A stretch of DNA of 64,000 nucleotides from Przewalskia tangutica (taxonomy: Eukaryota > Streptophyta > Magnoliopsida > Solanales > Solanaceae): positions 62,590,879-62,654,878 of the forward strand of contig CM056725.1 in NCBI GenBank assembly GCA_029844215.1. The letters are read 5' to 3'. Positions 21,006 through 34,313 of the stretch are shown here, one piece after another; position 1 is the stretch's first letter; every line of letters begins with the position of its first letter. The notes beneath the pieces were generated by a model that saw only the letters and a list, made by a program, of their open reading frames with translations, did no database searches and was not told the origin of the DNA. Made by a program: the position numbers and the translations under genes.

Positions 21006-24000
21006 TGTCACGACCCGACCCACGCCGCGGCGGTGCCACTACAGGCACCACTTCATATCATCATAGATAATCAGCGGAACATACATAAGTTTAACGAGGA
21101 AATAAATAACGAGCTAGCGATAAGACCACGCTTGAAAAATATACCGTAACCCAACGATTACCTCTCCTTTTTTCTTTTTCTTTACACAACCCGATCCACG
21201 AGATATGACTACAGACCTCTAGAATTTTTGACATAACAAGTGGCGGGACGGGGCCGCCGTACCACGAATGTACATAAATCTACAACCTCGAGAGCTGTAC
21301 CAAAATACAAAGCCTCGAAATAATGGAGCTTTCGACCGGTGAGCAGTGATCCACAGAATGAGGATCGACAAGCTATGTACCTCGACACTGCGGCATGAGC
21401 GCGGCCCGAGAGTCGATGCGAAATATGTACCAAGTATGTGAAGCGAAAATCGTAATGAAATCATAACAGTCTATAATAAAGCTGGAGACATGTATGATAA
21501 CCAAAATAACAGTACACTGTGCCTTACCGAAGTGAAAGTAATGAAAGTCAGTTTTACCTTGTACAGACTATTTCAACACATGAACAATACAACATGGTCG
21601 CGTGCCCCGGAATCCCTCATCGTATAAGCATGGCCATGGGGTAATAATCGTATATAACATGCCCGTGGAATCCCTCATCTCGGGTACATGTCTTCAAGGG
21701 GAGCTAGGCCATAGAGTAATAATCGTATATAACATGGTCGCATGCCCCGGAATCCTCGTCGTATAAGCGTGACCGTTGGGTAATAAAACAAATCAGGAAT
21801 CTAACTCCTCTTGGTGCGTGCCGGAATCCCGTCATATAAGCGTGTCGAGGTAATAAAAACAATTTGGGAATCTAACGCGTCACGGTCGCGTGCCCGAATC
21901 CCGTCGTATAAACATTTCCAAGGATCGTTCCTGATGGAAGCATGCAGTGGAAGCCTCGTCCTTTGTCGATGCGTCGAGTAAATTCACAACAAGGCGGTAG
22001 GTCCTCAGTGAGTCACGGGCGTAAACATATAATACTTGCACTCGAGTCTATCACAAGCAAGCATAGACAAGTTCGTAAAATCATTAGACTTTATTTCATA
22101 TTCTCGAGGAACTTTTAGTTTCACGTAAAAATCAGGAAATTTAACCCGAAGTACTACGTATTTTCATTCTTTTCAAAGACTCATTTTCATATAAAACCCC
22201 AAGATACTAACACAGTAGTATCAGGCATGTCTACATTTCAAACAAGTCACTACATTTTTAGAAATACATTTCTAGGCTTCTAAATCAAGTGACTCTTTCT
22301 TTAAAACTTTAAGCAATAGATACCTTTAAATCAAATTGCCCTTCCTTATTTCAAGTCATTTCTTTGTTTACATTACTAGAGAAAAGCATTCTTCTAACCT
22401 TCCATAAAGTTTTTATAACCAACTTCCCATAAAGCCGTTATACTAACTTTATGCCTTAGACTAATTCATTCCTTCTTTTATAACCAAGAGACTTATACTT
22501 TCAAATCAAGTCTCTTAACTTTAAGAAATCAAGTTTCTTAACTTAGAATATCAAGTTATCAATACTTTTTCCAAACCAAGTATTCTATACTTTTAAATCA
22601 AGTCATTTCTTCCTTTAAGAATCAAGTCCCATAACTTGAAAAATAAAGTCTCTTAACCTTTTAAGAATTCAAGGTTCATAGTCTTAAAACTTCATAACGT
22701 AAACTCTTTAAATTAAGTACATATACTTTATGCATTGTGAATAGGTTATACTCGTTTATAACGATCTTATTAAAGCAGCCATGATCTAGAAAATGTAATA
22801 CAATTTTGTCGTATCTTAGTTTCTATGCAGATGGAGAATTATACTCATTTTAATATAATTGACTGTCGATACATTTTCTTTTATTAACACTGCAATGACT
22901 TGTTCGATACTTATTCTCATTCGTGCAGTAAATTAGCAAAGTCAACTCGACTCGACTACTCACTGCTGACTCTTTTGGCGTCCCCAGTAAGACTTGGTAA
23001 GAACTTAGGATAACTTAGACATAACTTTCACATAGAGTAAATCAACATACATACCTCTTAACTTTTAAGAGTAGAAGGAATCATGAAATAACACCACATG
23101 TATATTTCATACATAGAATCATGCCAAAAGGAGGAAGAGGTTCACATACCTCGCGACGATTATCGACAAGTAGCAAAATGCTCCAAAGTACTTCAACCTT
23201 GATAGTTATTCCATCCCTTAAGTAGAATACGCTACTCGTAGTACTTCAACCTATATTAATCATAACATGTCTATCAACTCCTCACTTTTAATGTAGAATA
23301 ATACTAAGTGTAAGGTCTCTTATTCTACGGAAAATCGGGCGACACTTCCTTTGTTTCTCGTACTTTTCCACCTTTTTCAAGGGCGAAAATCAATAACCAA
23401 ACACCACGTTTAAGGCCCGACAATTCCAGCAATACAAAGGGATTACCGCCTAATAGAGCGTGTAAAATTCTGCTTGATTATAAAAAACAGTCCACAAATC
23501 AGCCCGTAAAAACAGTCAGTAATCCAGCAATACGAGGGTAAAATGTGAGCGTTTCAACACCTTTCCACACCCCTATTTCCTTAGGACTTTCATTGTAAAT
23601 ACTACACTTAAACATGCATATTAGGGCTTAATTTCCAGCATTATACGCCCCAAAACAGTCCATAAAATGATACGACAGCGTCTAACGGTTTTAGGCAGTT
23701 TTTCGGCTAAAACAACTACAATCAGATAACTCTTTCCTTAATCCATTATATTCCAATTCGAGTTCCAACACTTCCATATATGACATACCGACTTATCAAC
23801 AACCATATTACCTTATTTTAACATGTGATAAGTGTGGATAACAACAACCATATAACAAGCGAAACCAAGGGCACAAAATTGCCTCGAATCGACAATGACA
23901 TATCTACCTCATACCGTCTTATTTTCCATGTCTTCCTTAACATAAGTTCATCCTTAAACATAACAATAAGTAATATAAATTACTGCGGAGGAAGAAGAAT

Positions 24001-24845
24001 TATTACCTCATTTGAGCCAAGAAATCGTCCAAAATAGCCCGCAGGTTTTGGTCATGATTTTCATTTCGCTCACTTCTTTAAGATCGATCACATATATGTG
24101 ACCTCTGTGAGTTTATACGCAGCGTCACTTTGTATTTCACTTCCAAAAAGTTGATAAAACTTAGGGTTTCACCTCTCTATTCTCGACCAACACTTGATCT
24201 CGGGGTTTAAGGGGTTATCCTTGCTTAGTATACCACTAGGGATCTTAGGCTTGAGTTTGAGGATTTATCATCAACTTTTGAAGGATTTTTGCTCTTGAAA
24301 TGGGCCACTTGGCGAAACTACATGGAAGAGGAAGAAAAGATAAAATATTTTCTAAGTGTGGCTAAGTCTTGCAAGCCTCTACCTTGCATATATACTATGT
24401 CCTAAGTGTGGATTCTTGACAAGTATATGGCCTTATATGTAGAAAGACAAGTGGAGTGGGACCCATCCACTTGTCTCAAAATATCTTCGAGACCAGTCAA
24501 AAGTCAAAGGGTGTGCCACGTGTCACCTCTCGTTGGTCTAAAAATATTTTCATCCTCCAAAATATCCATCGTTGGTCAAAATATCTCAAAATATTGTGGG
24601 CCCCTTACAAAGTAAAATTTTCAGTGGGCCCAGCGTGACCAAATCCGAATTTAAAATCCATAATTCTAATATATTCCAAAGTCTCGAATACCAAATTTGA
24701 GAACCAAATTCAATTAACAAACCTTTTCCTTCACGAGTTCAGATATTTCTCTTGGGAAAAGTGTATCTTCTATCGTTTCACGATTTAAACCTTAACGTCT
24801 TACGTACGTTCTCTGATTCTTGTGTTGGAACTAAAGGGTGTAGCA
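21006..24845 (-). mobile_element. C-LTR1 (reversed)
   Basis: 3840 bp, from TGTCACGACCC to GGGTGTAGCA. Collinear with LTR3 and LTR4 but lacking about 465 bp that corresponds to 30579-31043 of LTR3 (the block with the AT microsatellites and several minisatellite units). It abuts LTR2 with no internal sequence between. No gene inside; the open frames are LTR shadows. Confidence 0.85.
21600..21910 (-). repeat. Minisatellite block in C-LTR1
   Basis: Degenerate units of about 60-75 bp built around CATGCCC(C)GGAATCCCTCATC, CGTATAAGCATG and GGTAATAATCGTATATAACA. The same block is longer in LTR3 (about 30650-31390) and LTR4 (about 36100-36835). Confidence 0.8.
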
Positions 24846-25442
24846 TCACGGCCCGAACCCGGGCGTGGTGGTGCCTACACAGGCACCATGCCAACAATAC
24901 AAGTAAGGCTGCGGGCGAAATAACACCTCGCTTTTTTTAAAACAAGCGTGCGTGCGAGCAAAGCGACAAGGCTGCCGTATATATATAAACAAAGACACTA
25001 CCGTACATGTGAGTCGATCCACATATGAATCTGGACCTCAAGAGTTATCTAGAACCGTGGCGGGACAAGGCCGCGTACCCATGTAAGCTGTAAAAGCATG
25101 TCTTGAAAGAACATACAAAAAGATAAACTCCGGCGAAGGAGCTATCGAAACTACGAGCAAGGTCTACACTGTCGATCACCAAGCTGCGTACCTAAACTGC
25201 GGCATGAGCGCGGCCCCGAGGTCGATGCGAAGAATGTACCAAGTATGTGAACAATAAATGCGTAATGAAATCATAACGATCTAACAAAGCAGGAGACATG
25301 TATGATAGCGACTACGATGCATAACACATGCGATCATATCAAGTCGAGGGCGCGTGCCTCAAAGTCGTTACTAAAACATAACCATGGGTCTCGCGCCCGT
25401 AATATCAATCGTGCGTGGAATCGCCCGCGCTGCCGTGATCCG

Positions 25443-25790
25443 TGATATAATATAACATCAAGTCAGCGGTGGTATAGCGTCTTGGGGTTTACCCCGACAT
25501 ACTCTTACCCTGGAGAAGGTGGTAAAGCGGTGGTATAGCGTCTTGGGGTTTACCCTCATATACTCTTACGGAGGAGGTGGTATAACGTCTTGGGGCTTGC
25601 CCGCCGTTTATCTCTTACCCTATCTCAGGCCGTCAAGCAACACGTAAGGCGGGTGAGTGCGATGTCTTGGGGTTTACCCCTCACTAATACTCTTACCACG
25701 GAGGAGGTGGTATAGCGTCTTGGGGCTTGCCGCCGTTTATCTCTTACCCTATCTCGTGAGCCGTGAACAAGACATAAGCACTACCGTGTC
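25443..25790 (-). repeat. ~70-bp tandem repeat in LTR2 (about five units)
   Basis: Units share GGTGGTATAGCGTCTTGGGG, then TTACCC or CTTGCC, and TCTTACC. Two alternating variants (GGGTTTACCCC..ACTCTTACC and GGGCTTGCC..TATCTCTTACC) give a higher-order pattern. Confidence 0.85.
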
Positions 25791-26344
25791 TTTTATAAAA
25801 TCAGAATTTAACCAGTGCTACAAATAGCGGAAGCATGCGTGGAATCACATCAGCGTCGATGCGTCGAGTAACTACAACAAGGCGGTAGACCTCGGCCAGA
25901 AGTCGTGACAGCGTAATAAAACATAAAACTTGCACTCGAAGGCTATCACCCGGCACATAGGCTAATTCTCGATTAACCAAACCAAAGTACTTATCGAGGC
26001 ACCGTAGAATAATTCTAAATTAATCAAGCCAAAGTACTACGTGCGTGCGTTCTTTTCAAAGACTCGCTTTCCACGTAAAACTTCCCGATACTAACAATGG
26101 TAGTATCGAGTCCTATCCACCTTTCAAGACAAGTCACAATACCTTTTAGAAATCTGATTACGGCTACAAATCAAGTGACTTCTTTATTAAAACCTTAAGC
26201 AATTGGTACCTTTAAAACAATTTGCCACTTCCTTAAAACAAGTTATTCCTTTGATTACTTTACTAGAGAAAAACCATTCTCTTAACCTTCCATAAAGCCG
26301 TTATAACCAACTTCCATAAGCCGTTATAACCGCTTTATGGTTTA

Positions 26345-26640
26345 GGCCAAAATGTAATCAAGGCATACATAGAATAATTCTCTTTTAACAAGTCAAAGTA
26401 CTTATCAAGGCGCCAGACAAATCCTCGATTTATCAAGCCAAAGTACTTAATCAAGGCATCGTAGAATAATTCTCTTTTAACAAGTCAAAGTACTTATCAA
26501 GGCACACTTAGACAAATCCTCGATTTATCAAGCCAAAGTACTTAATCAAGGCATACATAGAATAATTCTCTTTTAACAAGTCAAAGTACTTATCAAGGCA
26601 TACTTAGACAAATCCTCGATTTATCAAGCCAAAGTACTAC
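26345..26640 (-). repeat. ~120-bp tandem repeat with 60-bp half units in LTR2
   Basis: AGAATAATTCTCTTTTAACA..AAAGTACTTATCAAGGC alternates with AGACAAATCCTCGATTTATC..AAAGTACTTAATCAAGGC, about 2.5 double units. Related single units occur at 25960-26040. The forward counterpart is the 58-bp array at 52790-52995 in a B LTR, which supports the family B assignment. Confidence 0.9.
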
Positions 26641-29375
26641 GTGCGTACATTCCTTTATAAAGACTCCTTTCATGTAAAGCCCCAGATACTAACACGTAGT
26701 ATCGAGGTGTGTCTATTTTTCAAAGTAAGTTACTACACTTTTAGAAAACTCATTTCAAAGCTTGAAATCAAGTAACTCCAAATTTTCACAATCTAGGCAA
26801 CTTATGCGATTTAATCAAAATAAATGACTTTCTAAACCTTCCATAAAGTCGTTATAACCAACCTCATAAAGCGTTATAACCGCTTTATGGTTTTAGGCAA
26901 TATCCATTCCTTGATAACCGAGAGACTTATACTATTAAAACCAGTATCACATCTTATAAAATCAAGTTCTTAACTTTCAAAATCTTGAGTCTCTTGTGGT
27001 TAGAAAACAAGTTTTCTTCTACTTTTTAAACCTCAGTAACTTCACCCTTACATGAGTTACTTCTCTTAAATCATGTCATTTCTCCTCTTTTAAATCAAAT
27101 AAGTAAATCACTCCTTTGACTCCTAAAGTCATTATAATGACCTTTAGGTTTTAGAACTAAGGCAGCCAAAGATTTGAAACCACTTCCTTTTCAAGTCTCT
27201 ATGTACTTTAAGAAAAATACCTTCACTTTTAAGAACCCAAACTTCATCAGAAAATGGATTCTACAACTTACAATTTAAACATCAAGGTACACTCGAGGAA
27301 GTACATAGAACAAATTCTATTTTAGGCAATCCAAATACAAGCGAGGAATGGATCGTTCGAGGAGTAGAACTTACTTTCTTTATTCTAAGGAATCATGCTA
27401 GAAGAGGAGATAGTTCACATACCTTTTAGGCTAAATCCACAAGCTAAGCCGAATACACCGTCGTAGAAGTGTCAACCTATAATGGTCACAAGACTATCGA
27501 CTTCTAGTCTCTGCGTAGAATAATACTAAGTATCTGATCTGCAATTCTCTACGGAAAATCGGGCGGCGCCTCCTTTGTTTCTACTTACTTAGCCACCTTT
27601 TTCAAGGCCGAATACAATAACCAACAAGCCACATTTAAGGCTCGAACAACAACCAAACAAAGGGGATTACCGCCTTACAATCGTGTAAAATTCCGCCCAT
27701 GATTCATCTGAAATAGTGTAATACTTCACTAGCCATTCTCGACAACATATAACCGATTACCTACGCCTTTTCCAATCCTCTTTGATTCCAAGTTCTAAGG
27801 TCTAACATGTTATATAGTCATAAACAACCAACAACTACGATTTCCTTCTTTATACAACATGCGGCGACTTAACTAATAATCAACTTGAAATGTAATCTTA
27901 AGGCTAAACATGCAAGTTTTGGATTAGGGTTCTAATAGCGATAAACATATCAAACTTCATACTATATAACTCATGCTTGCTAAAATCCACAGCTACAACA
28001 ATAAGTAAGTCTTAACTACTAAAGCGACAAAATTTATACCTTTCGAGCCTTTAAAATTTCCAAGATCCAAAGTCGCGCCTTAGCAATTCTTAGCTCCTTT
28101 CCTTAAGTTCCAATCCGCTCGAAGCACTCCTTGAGGCCTATGAAGAACCCGTGCTTCAAGTTCGACTTCAAAGTTGAAGAACTCCCGTAGTTTCCGCCTT
28201 GCGACTAACGTAAAAATCGTTTTTCGAAATCTTTCTATTGAGATATCCTTACAATACCCTTAGGGACATTGGGTTTAAGTCTTGTGGCTAATGGATCAAA
28301 ACTACAAAATTTTCTTGTTGGAAATGTGCTAAAGCGAGAGCTATCTAGTGAGAACAAGAGTTGAGAATTTTTCTAAGTCTTTGACCTTGTCTTGCTACTA
28401 GTATGTATTTAAAACACGTTGGAGTCGAGACTTAAACAAATGTGAGGTTAGGATGTGTTTCACTTGGATCGAGCCTAGGTGGACAAGTTGACTTGTCAGC
28501 AATGTCGAAGCTTAGAAGACTTATCATCTACTTAGGTCAAATGACCATAATACCGCAATTTTTCGTCCAGCATCATGGAGGGTGCCGCGTGTCGCCTCTC
28601 GTTCGTCCGTAAAATTCCGTAACCTCGTGGGCCAAAAAGTAAAATTCCTCGGGTGGGCCCAGCGTGACCAAATCCGTAAAAATAAATTTCCATTAGGTTA
28701 AGAGTTCCATACTCTTCAAATAATGCATTTTGAGAATCGATTCTCAATAACGAACATTTCTCCTTTCAGCGCCGGAAGATTTTCGTCGGAAAAACAATTC
28801 TTCCTTTCGTACTAATTTCCAAGTCTTGTTTCCTTACGTACATTCTCTTATACATGTCACGGACTTACGAGTGTAACGATAACATTCCCCACCGAAACGT
28901 TCGTCGAATGTTCCTTACAAATCTCCATTTGCGTATCTGGTATAGTCTTCCTCTATACTTATGAAACCAATTATGCCACATATGACCACAATATATCACC
29001 GTGCATATACATCTCAAATATCGATGTATATCACCACTATTAACTCCCGTTCGTGGTCTAAAAGGATTCTCGCTTCGTACTTTCATTAGTCCTAACTATA
29101 AACACTTCAATTCCTTTAATGCTTGTTCGTTCCTTTTCTTACTTGTCGTACTCTTCCCTTACTTCCAAACTTATTCTAGTATACGTACGTAATCTTGCAT
29201 ATTACTTCTGTTTCCAATCCTTGGAGTCACTCTATTAAACAATATAAGGCCATTTTCGGCTCTCGCTGGTTCCGGTGGAGCAGCGTCACGAACAGTAAAA
29301 CAATTAACTAGACTTGGGCCTTGCACCGCGTGACCACTGTCGTATGGCGGGACTACTACCAACTGATCCACCATT

Positions 29376-29579
29376 TTAAACTATGGCGACCGTAATGGGT
29401 CCTCGGCGACCAGCGTCGCCAACTCTTACTCTTGAGTCGAATACAATCTTATTGCGAGAAGGCCTTATATACCTAAGATCTCGGCGGTTATCAAAATTCA
29501 TAGGCTCATGATTTCCATGCTTCAAGCCTACCTTATCGGTCCCAGTAGCGGTACAATAACTTCTCAAACAACTCATCAT
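29376..29579 (-). CDS. Hypothetical peptide in C internal 1
   Basis: 67 codons. Shares with the frame at 34734-35066 the segment DKVGLKHGN, EP, NFDNRRDLRYIRPSRNKIVF and SRVRVG at the same place in the internal region. I do not recognise the family. The shared frame may only reflect the recent common origin of the two copies; it could also be a decayed piece of a retrotransposon polyprotein. Low confidence that it is translated. Confidence 0.25.
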   Translation of the reverse strand: MMSCLRSYCTATGTDKVGLKHGNHEPMNFDNRRDLRYIRPSRNKIVFDSRVRVGDAGRRGPITVAIV

Positions 29580-29992
29580 TCTAATTATCTCAAAATAATC
29601 GTAAAACCTCGATGAGAATTCATTAAGCTGTTCATACCTTCCAGATATTTATTTAGTCTTTGACTCTTGTGATCTAAAATCATTCTAGAAACCCATCGTG
29701 ACCTCGTACATAAATCCGTATAGTTGTATGTCATAATACCAACTATACTACAATCGATACCAACACGGATCGCAATCCACATAGCCGCTACAGGTCGACA
29801 CGTCTTTCTCATGCGATCAACATAACTTTCGTTATGGAGAGGCGACCACTAACAACACTCTGTCGCGATCTCGGTGAGAAGAATGAAACCAATCCTAAAT
29901 GTCCTGCAGCCTCACGATTATAGATGTGGTGCGCGACACGCGATAATCAAGACTGCTGAACACGATTACATAGACACTTTCAGAGACTAAGC

Positions 29993-30005
29993 GCTCACGA
30001 TACCA
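29993..30005 (-). other. Primer binding site of C internal 1
   Basis: Minus strand reads TGGTATCGTGAGC, an altered TGGTATCAGAGC, four bases from the LTR3 end. Confidence 0.8.
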
Positions 30006-30009
30006 CTTT

Positions 30010-33000
30010 TGTCACGACCGACCGGGCGCGATTGGTGCCCTACAGGCACCGCTGCCGTATCATCGGAGATAATCAGCGGAACATACATAAGTTTAACGAA
30101 ATAAATAGCAGGCTGGCCGATAAGACCACCGGAAAATATACACGTAACCCAGCGATTACCTCTTTTTTTCTTTTTCTTTACACAACCCAATACACAGATA
30201 TGACTACAGACCTCAGAATTTTTGACATAACAAGCGTGGCGGGACGGGGCCGCCGTACACGAATGTACATAAATCTACAACCTCGAGAGCTGTACCAAAA
30301 TACAAAGCCTCGAAATAATGGAGCTTTCCAACGGTGAACATTGATCCTAGAATGAGGATCGGCAAGCTATGTACCTCGACTGCGGCATGAGCGGCCCGAA
30401 AGGAGGTCGATGCGAAATATGTACCAAGTATGTGGCGAAAATCATAATGAAATCATAACGATCATAATAAAGTGAAGACATTTATGATAACCAAAATAAC
30501 GATCTGCGTGCCTTCACAGAAGTGAAAGTAATGAAAGTCGATTTTACCTTGTACATACTATTTCAACACATGAACAATAGTCACGCGGGCTATGGACACA
30601 AGCCCTCAAATATCATCACACGATCCGGTAAAGGGTCTCGAGCCCACAAATATCAAAGCGTGCGTGGAATCCCCGTCACTGCAAACCAGTAAGTGTAAAA
30701 TATAACCGTGTAATGGCGCGTGGCATCCTACCTCATTTGTCGGTGTACCACATACAATATATATATATATATATATATATCTCTGCCGTGGAATCCCTCA
30801 TCACTAGAAAGCGTAAGTGTAAAATATAACCATGTGTGTGCGTGGCATCCTACCTCACTGTCGGCGTACACACATATGAAATATATATATATATATCTCA
30901 TGCCCGTGGAATCTCTCATCTCGGGTACATGACTTCATGGAGAGCTAATCCATGGGGTAATAATCGTATATAACATGCACGTGGAATCCCTCATCTCGGG
31001 TTCATGTCTTCATGGGGAGCTAATCCATGGAGTAATAATCGTATACAACATGGTCGCATGCCCCAGAATCACTCATCGTATAAGCATGGCCATGGGGTAA
31101 TAATCGTATATAACATGCCCGTGGAATCCCTCATCTCGGGTACATGTCTTCAAGGGGAGCTAGGCCATAGAGTAATAATCGTATATAACATGGTCGCATG
31201 CCCCGGAATCCCTCATCGTATAAGCATGACCATTGGGTAATAAAACAAATCCGGGAATCTAACTCGCCTCTTGGTCGCATGCCCCGGAATCCCGTCATAT
31301 AAGCGTGTCGAGAGTAATAAAAACAATTTGGGAATCTAACCGCGTCACGGTCGCGTGCCTCGAATCCGCGTCGTATAAACATGTCGATGATCATTCACAA
31401 TGGAAGCATACGTGGAAGCCTCGTCGCATCGATGCGTCGAGTAAATTCACAACAAGGCGGTAGGTCCTCCGAGAGTCGCGGCGTAAACATATAATACTTG
31501 CACTCAAGTCTATCACAAACAAGCATAGGCAAGTTCATAAAATCATTAGACTTTATTTCATATACTCAAGGCACTTTTCGTTTCACATAAAAATCCGGGA
31601 ATTTAACCCAAAGTACTACGTATTTCCATTCTTTTCAAAGACTACGTTTCATATAAAACCCCGAGATACTAACACAGTAGTATCGAGGCATGTCTACATT
31701 TCAAACAAGTCACTACATTTTTAGAAATACATTTCTAGGCTTCTAAATCAAGTGACTCTTTCTTTAAAACTTTAAGCGATAGATACCTTTAAATCAAATT
31801 GCCCTTCCTTATTTCAAGTCATTTCTTTGTTTACATTACTAGAAAAGCATTCTTCTAACCTTCCATAAAGTTTTTATAACCAACTTCCCATAAAGCCGTT
31901 ATACTAACTTTATGCCTTAGACTAATTCATTCCTTCTTTTATAACCAAGAGACTTATACTTTCAAATCAAGTCTCTTAACTTTAAGAAATCAAGTTTCTT
32001 AACTTAGAATATCAAGTTATCAATACTTTTTCCAAACCAAGTATTCTATACTTTTAAATCAAGTTATTTCTTCATTTAAGAATCAAGTCCCATAACTTGA
32101 AAAATAAAGTCTCTTAACCTTTTAAGAATTCAAGGTTCATAGTCTTAAAACTTCATAACGTAAACTCTTTAAATTAAGTACATATACTTTATGCATTGTG
32201 AATAGGTTATACTCGTTTATAACGATCTTATTAAGCGACCATGATCTAGAAAATGTAATACAATTTTGTCTTATCTTAGTTTCTATGCGGATGGAGAATT
32301 CTACTCGTTTTAATATAATTGATTGTCGATACATTTTCTTTTATTACTTATTTGCAATGGCTTGTTCGATACTTATTCTCATTCGTGCGATAAATTAGCA
32401 AAGTCAACTCGACTCGACTACTCTAACGACTCTTACCAGCGTCCCGTAAGACTTGGTAAGAACTTAAGATAACAGACATAACTTCCATAGAGTAAATCAA
32501 CATACATACCTCTTAACTTTTAAGAGTAGAAGGAATCATGAAATAACACCACATGTATATTTCATACATAGAATCATGCCAAAAGGAGGAAGAGGTTCAC
32601 ATACCTCGCGACGATTATCGACAAGTAGCAAAATGCTCCAAAGTACTTCAACCTTGATAGTTATTCCATCCACCAAGTAGAATACGCTACTCGTAGTACT
32701 TCAACCTATATTAATCATAACATGTCTATCAACTCCTCACTTTTTAATGTAGAATAATACTAAGTGTAAGGTCTCTTATTCTACGGAAAATCGGCGACAC
32801 TTCCTTTGTTTCTCGCACTTTTCCACCTTTTTCAAGGCGAAAATCAATAACCAAGCGCCACGTTTAAGGCCCAACAATTCCAGCAATACAAAGGGGATTA
32901 CACGCCTAATATAACGTGTAAAATTCTGCCCTTTGATTATAAAAAACAGTCCACAAATCAGCCCGTAAAAACAGTCAGTAATCCAGCAATAACGAGGTAA

Positions 33001-34313
33001 AATGTGAGGCGTTTCAACACCTTTCCACACCATTTCCTTAGGACTTTCATTGCAAATACTACACTTAAACATGCATATTAGGGCTTAATTTCCAGCATTA
33101 TACACGCCCAAAACAGTCCATAAAATGATCGACAACGTCTAACGGTTTTAGGCAGTTTTCGGCTAAAACAACTACAATCGATAACTCTTTCCTTAATCCA
33201 TTTTATTCCAATTCGAGTTCCAACACTTCCGTATATGACATACCAACTTATCAACAACCATATTACCTTATTTTAACATGCGATAAGTGTGGATAACAAC
33301 AACCATATAACAAAGCGAAACCAAGGGCACAAAATTGCCTCAAATCGGCCAACAACATATCTACCTCATACCGTCTTATTTTCCATGTCTTCGTTAACAT
33401 AAGTTCATCCCTTAAACATAACAATAAGTAATATCGAATTCTGCGGAGGAAGAAGAATTATTACCTCATTTTGAGCCAAGAAATGCGTCCAAAATAGCCC
33501 GCCAGGTTTTGGTCATGATTTTCATTTCGCTCCAACTTCTTTAAGATCGATCACGTATATGTGACCTCTGTGAGTTTATACAGCGTCACTTTGTATTTCA
33601 CTTCCAAAAGTTGATAAAACTTAGGGTTTCACCCTCTACATTCTCGACGACACTTGATCTCGGGGTTTGGGGTTATCCTTGCTTAGTATACCACTAGGGA
33701 TCTTAGGCTTGAGTTTGAGGATTTATCATCAACTTTTGAAGGATTTTTGCTCTTGAAATGGGCCACTTGGCCGAAACTACATGGAAGAGGAAGAAAAGAT
33801 GAAATATTTTCTAAGTGTGGCTAAGTCTTGCAAGCCCTCTACCTTGCATATATACTATGTCCTAAGTGTGGATTCTTGACAAGTGTATGGCCTTATATGT
33901 AGCAAGACAAGTGGAGTGGGACCCAGCCTTGTCTCGAAATATCTTCAAGACCAGTCTTTGAAGACCAGTCAAAAGTCAAAGGGGTGTGCCACGTGTCACC
34001 TCTCGTTGGTCTAAAATATTTTCATCCTCCAAAATATCCATAATTGGTCAAAATATCTCAAAATATTGTGGGCCCATAAAAGTAAAATTTTCAGTGGGCC
34101 AGCGTGACCAAATCAATTTAAAATTCATAATTCTAATATATTCCAAAAGTCTCAAATACCAAATTTGAGAACCAAATTCAATTAACAAACCTTTTCCTTA
34201 CGAGTTCCGATATTTCTCTTAAGGAAAAGTGTATATTCTATCGTTTCACGATTTAAACCATAACGTCTTACGTACGTTCTCTGATTCTTGTGTTGGAACT
34301 ACAGGGTGTAACA
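30010..34313 (-). mobile_element. C-LTR3 (reversed), shared by both internals
   Basis: 4304 bp, from TGTCACGACC to GGGTGTAACA, flanked on both sides by C internal sequence. It carries the minisatellite and AT microsatellites (30761-30780, 30883-30896), the conserved GGAAGAGGTTCACATACCTC segment (about 32588) and CCACGTGTCACC (about 33988). It is the most complete C LTR and the reference for the others. Confidence 0.9.
30650..31390 (-). repeat. Minisatellite and AT microsatellites in C-LTR3
   Basis: Two units with TGGCATCCTACCTCA.. plus (AT)n (30761-30780; 30883-30896), then repeated units with CCGTGGAATCCCTCATCTCG, CATGTCTTCA.GGGGAGCTA and AATAATCGTATA. LTR4 has the same order at 36100-36835. 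Confidence 0.85.

Larger units (their letters stand above)
24846..28884 (-). mobile_element. LTR2, family B type, within the C array (reversed)
   Basis: About 4.0 kb. The minus-strand start TGTTATCGTTACACTCGTAA, then ACATGTATAAGAGAATG, matches the B LTR start (56569: TGTTACACCCGTAAGTCGGG) better than the C start (CCTGTAGTTCC). Its right end on the plus strand carries an extra GATAACA before the C-internal purine tract. Its left end starts TCACGGCCCG, lacking the TG of a normal terminus, and directly joins C-LTR1. It contains two minisatellite arrays absent from the C LTRs. Confidence 0.7.
28885..30009 (-). mobile_element. C internal region 1 (reversed)
   Basis: 1125 bp between LTR2 and LTR3. 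On the minus strand: PBS (29993-30005), leader of about 450 bp, an open segment (29376-29579) containing NFDNRRDLRYIRPSRNKIVF, non-coding stretch, then purine tract GGTGGGGAA next to the LTR. No gag-pol motif in any frame I can see. It parallels internal 2 through its whole length, and about 29290-29310 parallels the 55770-55800 segment of the B internal (GCAAGGCCCAAGTCTAGTTA). Confidence 0.75.
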
